Source: an uncultured Peptococcaceae bacterium (lineage in GTDB: Bacteria > Bacillota > Desulfitobacteriia > Desulfitobacteriales > Syntrophobotulaceae). Taken from it: DNA of 9,490 bases. Under the pieces are notes generated by a model. It searched no databases. It was not told the origin of the DNA and saw nothing but the letters and a program-made list of their open reading frames with translations. Shown here piece after piece: positions 6,750 through 9,490 of the stretch. How positions within the stretch are numbered: position 1 is the stretch's first letter; the number at the start of each line of letters is the position of its first letter. Made by a program: the position numbers and the translations under genes. The DNA lies in assembly GCA_937892995.1 (NCBI GenBank), contig CALBJS010000279.1, forward strand, positions 1-9,490. The letters run 5' to 3'.

Positions 6750-7595
6750 GTGGTTAGTTCATGTAGTGGTTGTTCAACTGCTTCGACCTGTTCGGGAAGC
6801 TGTCCTTCAGTACCAGAATTAACTGAAGCCCAAAAGCTGAGTAATGTTAAAAATGTGATTGCGGTAATGAGCGGTAAAGGTGGTGTAGGAAAGTCGTCCG
6901 TAACAGGTATGCTCGCTGTAAGTTTGATGCGTCAAGGTTATAAAGTCGGGGTGCTTGATGCGGATGTTACCGGGCCTAGCATTCCTAAGATTTTCGGCAT
7001 CACTGCCAAAGCAGATGCTAATGAAAATGGAATAATTCCGGCCTCGACTGAAAAAGGAATTAAGCTGATTTCTCTTAATCTAATGATCGCTAATGAAGAT
7101 GATCCTGTTGTCTGGAGAGGTCCAATAATTTCTCAATTAGTAAAACAATTCTGGACCGATGTTATCTGGGGAGAATTAGATTATTTACTAATAGACTTGC
7201 CGCCGGGAACAGGGGATGTTCCTATTTCCGTGTTCCAGTCGATTCCGGTAAACGGAGTTATTACCGTGTCCAGCCCACAACAATTAGCCAATATGGTTGT
7301 CAGGAAAGCGATCAAAATGGCTAATATGTATGATGCTAATTTCTATGGCCTAATTGAGAACATGGCCTATGTGGAGTGCCCGGATTGCCAGAAGCGAATT
7401 GAGATTTTCGGTAAACCCAATGGTGAAAAAGAAGCGGAATTTAATGAGATACCATTTTTAGGCGAATTGCCGATCGATCCTAAACTCGCTGAGCTTTCTG
7501 ACGCAGGCAAAATTGAAGAATATAATTCGGAGAAGTTTAACCAGATTATCCAAAAACTTATTAACCAAAGCCTTGGGAAGGGTACCAAAGAATAA
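6750..7595 (+). CDS. mrp: Mrp/Nbp35-family iron-sulfur cluster carrier ATPase
   Basis: A soluble P-loop ATPase of the Mrp/ApbC/Nbp35 group (281 aa), thought to hold and deliver Fe-S clusters to apoproteins. The deviant Walker A GKGGVGKSS runs over residues 42-50, followed by VLDADVTGPSIP and the LIDLPPGTGD switch region. The C-terminal CPDC (C210, C213) is the dimer-bridging Fe-S ligand pair. The N terminus has four closely spaced cysteines (C5, C8, C14, C18), resembling the extra cluster segment of Nbp35 but in a different spacing, and it replaces the DUF59 domain found in some Mrp proteins. No C-terminal NifX-like domain is present. It is followed by a strong terminator, so it is probably a single-gene unit. 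Neighbours do not include isc/suf genes. The function as a carrier is inferred from the family. Confidence 0.9.
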   Translation: MVSSCSGCSTASTCSGSCPSVPELTEAQKLSNVKNVIAVMSGKGGVGKSSVTGMLAVSLMRQGYKVGVLDADVTGPSIPKIFGITAKADANENGIIPASTEKGIKLISLNLMIANEDDPVVWRGPIISQLVKQFWTDVIWGELDYLLIDLPPGTGDVPISVFQSIPVNGVITVSSPQQLANMVVRKAIKMANMYDANFYGLIENMAYVECPDCQKRIEIFGKPNGEKEAEFNEIPFLGELPIDPKLAELSDAGKIEEYNSEKFNQIIQKLINQSLGKGTKE

Positions 7596-7624
7596 GCATA
7601 ACTGTAAACCAATATTCTGATCTT

Positions 7625-7658
7625 AAAATCAGGCTCCTGTAACAGGGACCTGATTTTT
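7625..7658 (+). terminator. Rho-independent terminator of mrp
   Basis: AAAATCAGG (7625-7633) pairs with CCTGATTTT (7649-7657). After one C/A mismatch the stem continues with TCCTG/CAGGG to a TAA loop. A five-T run ends at 7658. It lies 29 bp past the mrp stop. Confidence 0.88.
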
Positions 7659-7671
7659 CATAAAATTATTG

Positions 7672-7701
7672 TCTTACTTTTCCTGAAATACTGTGTATAA
7701 T
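7672..7701 (+). promoter_or_regulatory. Probable promoter for ahcY-acuA
   Basis: A perfect TATAAT at 7696-7701 with a weak TCTTAC (7672-7677) 18 bp upstream. It lies between the mrp terminator and the AAGGAGGTG ribosome site (7709-7717) of ahcY. Confidence 0.5.
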
Positions 7702-7722
7702 TAAGCCGAAGGAGGTGCGGCT

Positions 7723-8982
7723 ATGGAAGAAGTATCTAGCGTATCTAACATTAGAGATATTAAACTTGCTTCAAACGGATATCGTAAGATAGACTGGGTA
7801 AAAAAGAATATGCCTGTTTTGAAGGCCTTGAATACTCAGTTTACCAAGGAACGTCCTTTTACGGGCAAGAAGATTGTGATGTGTCTTCATTTAGAAGCAA
7901 AGACTGCCTATCTCGCCCTTACTATCCAGGCTGGTGGGGGCGAAGTGGCAGTGGTCGCCAGTAATCCGTTATCAACTCAGGATGATGTCGTAGCTGCCTT
8001 AGTGGCCAATGGTATCAGAGCACATGCTTGGTACGGTGCTACCGAAGAGGAGTATAGGAAACATATCCATAAAGCACTGGATTTTGAGCCTGAATTTATT
8101 ATTGATGATGGCGGAGATCTTGTTTCGACTATTCACACTAAACGTCAAGAGTTACTTGGAAAAGTGAAAGGTGGAGCGGAGGAAACTACTACAGGTATTC
8201 TGAGGCTTAAAGCAATGGATAGGGAAAGGCAGCTTAATTTTCCCATGATCTCCGTTAATGATGCTAGGTGCAAGTACCTTTTCGATAACAGATATGGTAC
8301 AGGACAATCGGTTTGGGATGCTATTATGCGGACAACGAACTTAGTCATCGCTGGTAAAACTGTATGTATTGTCGGTTATGGTTGGTGTGGTAAAGGAGTG
8401 GCCTTAAGAGCAAGGGGACTGGGAGCCAAAGTGATTATCTGTGAGATTGATCCTGTGAAGGCTAATGAAGCTTGGCTGGATGGCCATAAAGTAATGCCGA
8501 TGAAGAGTGCTGCTTCACTAGCGGATTTTTTTATTACAGTTACCGGCAATAAAAATGTTATTAACAGAGAACATATACCATTATTAAAAGATGGGGCGAT
8601 TTTAGCTAATGCCGGTCATTTTGATGTAGAAATAAGCAAACCGGATTTGAGCGAATTAGCCGTATCCAGAAGATTAGTCAGACCTAATATCGAGGAATTC
8701 ACCTTTAAAGACAACAAAAAGGTTTTCTTAATGGCCGAAGGAAGACTTGTTAACTTGGCTGCTGGGGATGGACATCCTGCAGAGGTGATGGATATGTCCT
8801 TCGCTCTTCAAGCTCTAGCCTTAGAATATCTGGCGAAGAATCCAAGATTAGATAATCATGTTCATAACGTGCCGGAAGAAATAGATAATAGAGTTGCCCT
8901 GATGAAATTACATTCTCTTGGTATAAAAATCGATAGATTAACAACCGAACAGGAAGAGTATTTGGCTGCCTGGAAAGAATAG
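7723..8982 (+). CDS. ahcY: S-adenosylhomocysteine hydrolase family protein, short archaeal/Thermotoga type
   Basis: An NAD-dependent enzyme that splits S-adenosylhomocysteine (or a close analogue) to homocysteine plus nucleoside, removing the by-product of SAM methylation. Catalytic residues of the family are visible: H56, D129 (DDGGD), E153/E154 (EETTTG), K184, D188 and N189 (CKYLFDN), H299 (NAGHFD), and the NAD loop GYGWCGKG (218-225). H351 (GDGHP) matches the base-contacting His. Two differences from classic enzymes stand out: the adenine-site Thr/Glu pair is replaced by E58 and K60 (HLEAKTA), and the C-terminal KPDHYRY tail is missing, the protein ending at EEYLAAWKE (419 aa). Archaeal members with this form can use S-inosylhomocysteine, so the substrate is open. 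Start ATG 7723 follows AAGGAGGTG; acuA starts 19 bp after its stop. Confidence 0.9.
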   Translation: MEEVSSVSNIRDIKLASNGYRKIDWVKKNMPVLKALNTQFTKERPFTGKKIVMCLHLEAKTAYLALTIQAGGGEVAVVASNPLSTQDDVVAALVANGIRAHAWYGATEEEYRKHIHKALDFEPEFIIDDGGDLVSTIHTKRQELLGKVKGGAEETTTGILRLKAMDRERQLNFPMISVNDARCKYLFDNRYGTGQSVWDAIMRTTNLVIAGKTVCIVGYGWCGKGVALRARGLGAKVIICEIDPVKANEAWLDGHKVMPMKSAASLADFFITVTGNKNVINREHIPLLKDGAILANAGHFDVEISKPDLSELAVSRRLVRPNIEEFTFKDNKKVFLMAEGRLVNLAAGDGHPAEVMDMSFALQALALEYLAKNPRLDNHVHNVPEEIDNRVALMKLHSLGIKIDRLTTEQEEYLAAWKE

Positions 8983-8988
8983 TTTTTT

Positions 8989-8995
8989 GAGGAGG
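8989..8995 (+). promoter_or_regulatory. Ribosome binding site of acuA
   Basis: GAGGAGG lies 6 nt before GTG 9002, within the 19-bp ahcY-acuA gap. It supports the GTG start and coupled expression with ahcY. Confidence 0.8.
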
Positions 8996-9001
8996 CTTTT
9001 G

Positions 9002-9490
9002 GTGATAAAGGATTGGTCGAACATTACTCGTACAATCCAAATAAAAGAAGAGATTTTGTTTATTCATGGGGCTACACCGGCAAAGGATTTGACAAGGCTT
9101 AATTTTGACTTTCAGTTAAATACTTTCCGCCCTGCTAAAAAGCAAAAAGAGGCCTTAATTGAGATAAGTAAATTAGATAACGGTAAAGTTGTGACAGCTC
9201 AGCTCACAGATAATATTGTTGGATATGTCACTTTCCATTCTCCTGATAAATTTGAAAGATGGTCTGCAGGGCCAAGTCAGGTTTTAGAACTAGGGGCCAT
9301 AGAGGTTTCGCCTCTGATCCGCAAATCTGGTGTCGCTCGAAATATGTTAGAAGTAGCTTTCCACGATTTTATTATGGAAAATTACATTGTCTTGGCTACT
9401 GAGTATTATTGGCACTGGGATCTTGAAGGAAGCGGCATGCATGTTTGGGAATATCGGGATATGATGAGACGGCTAATGGAGCATGTTGGC
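9002..9490 (+). CDS. acuA: AcuA-like protein acetyltransferase (3' end outside window)
   Basis: The first 163 codons of a GNAT-family acetyltransferase closely resembling Bacillus subtilis AcuA (about 210 aa), which acetylates and switches off acetyl-CoA synthetase. Recognised stretches are FRPAKKQKEALIEI (from about residue 43), VGYVTF and ERWS, the GNAT core ELGAIEVSP followed by the acetyl-CoA loop RKSGVA, and the AcuA-specific TEYYWHWDL with VWEYRDMM. The GTG start follows GAGGAGG and the frame is open to the last base. It lies 19 bp behind ahcY with no terminator between, so they are likely one operon. In Bacillus, acuA sits beside acsA with acuB and acuC; whether acuB/acuC follow here is outside the window. 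No promoter of its own is seen. Confidence 0.92.
   Translation, partial: MIKDWSNITRTIQIKEEILFIHGATPAKDLTRLNFDFQLNTFRPAKKQKEALIEISKLDNGKVVTAQLTDNIVGYVTFHSPDKFERWSAGPSQVLELGAIEVSPLIRKSGVARNMLEVAFHDFIMENYIVLATEYYWHWDLEGSGMHVWEYRDMMRRLMEHVG

Noticed and set aside
8750..9067. 105-codon minus-strand frame across the ahcY end and acuA start
   Set aside because: It runs opposite two well-supported genes with strong family motifs, and its translation has no recognisable domain.
1..9490. Mobile element, CRISPR array, tRNA or phage genes
   Set aside because: No transposase or integrase motifs, no regularly spaced repeats and no tRNA-like cloverleaf noticed; the genes are standard metabolic ones.

Overview
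The window reads as a compact, AT-rich stretch of a Gram-positive, Clostridia-type chromosome. All genes lie on the + strand, with strong GGAGG-type ribosome binding sites, several TTG/GTG starts, U-tailed hairpin terminators and TATAAT promoters. The gene mix (short archaeal/Thermotoga-type S-adenosylhomocysteine hydrolase, Nbp35/Mrp ATPase with an N-terminal Cys cluster, AMP-forming acetyl-CoA synthetase, AcuA) suggests a Peptococcaceae-like or Desulfotomaculum-like anaerobe. That placement is inference; no rRNA or other phylogenetic marker is present.

Layout: (1) 1-394, the C-terminal end of threonine synthase; (2) 395-672, an intergenic region with three consecutive hairpins, the last a terminator, then a possible promoter; (3) 673-2604, acetyl-CoA synthetase, closed by a terminator at 2644-2684; (4) 2767-3246, a CYTH-domain phosphatase/cyclase-fold protein with its own good promoter; (5) 3370-4659, O-acetylhomoserine sulfhydrylase; (6) 4735-6534, oligoendopeptidase F (M3B); (7) 6535-6749, a gene-free leader with inverted and direct repeats; (8) 6750-7595, Mrp/Nbp35-type Fe-S carrier ATPase, then a terminator; (9) 7723-8982, S-adenosylhomocysteine hydrolase family protein; (10) 9002 to the window end, the start of acuA, 19 bp behind ahcY and probably cotranscribed with it.

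Two themes link the genes. ThrC, MetY and AhcY belong to homoserine/homocysteine/SAM-cycle metabolism: MetY makes homocysteine from O-acetylhomoserine and AhcY regenerates it from SAH or a related thioether. Acs and AcuA form an enzyme/regulator pair: in Bacillus, AcuA acetylates the catalytic lysine of AcsA, and the matching lysine (K607) is present here, although the two genes are about 6.4 kb apart. I see no mobile element, CRISPR array, tRNA or rRNA. Most of the window is ordinary core metabolism. The points most worth checking are the altered substrate pocket of the AhcY homologue, the structured RNA-like region after thrC, and the mrp leader.
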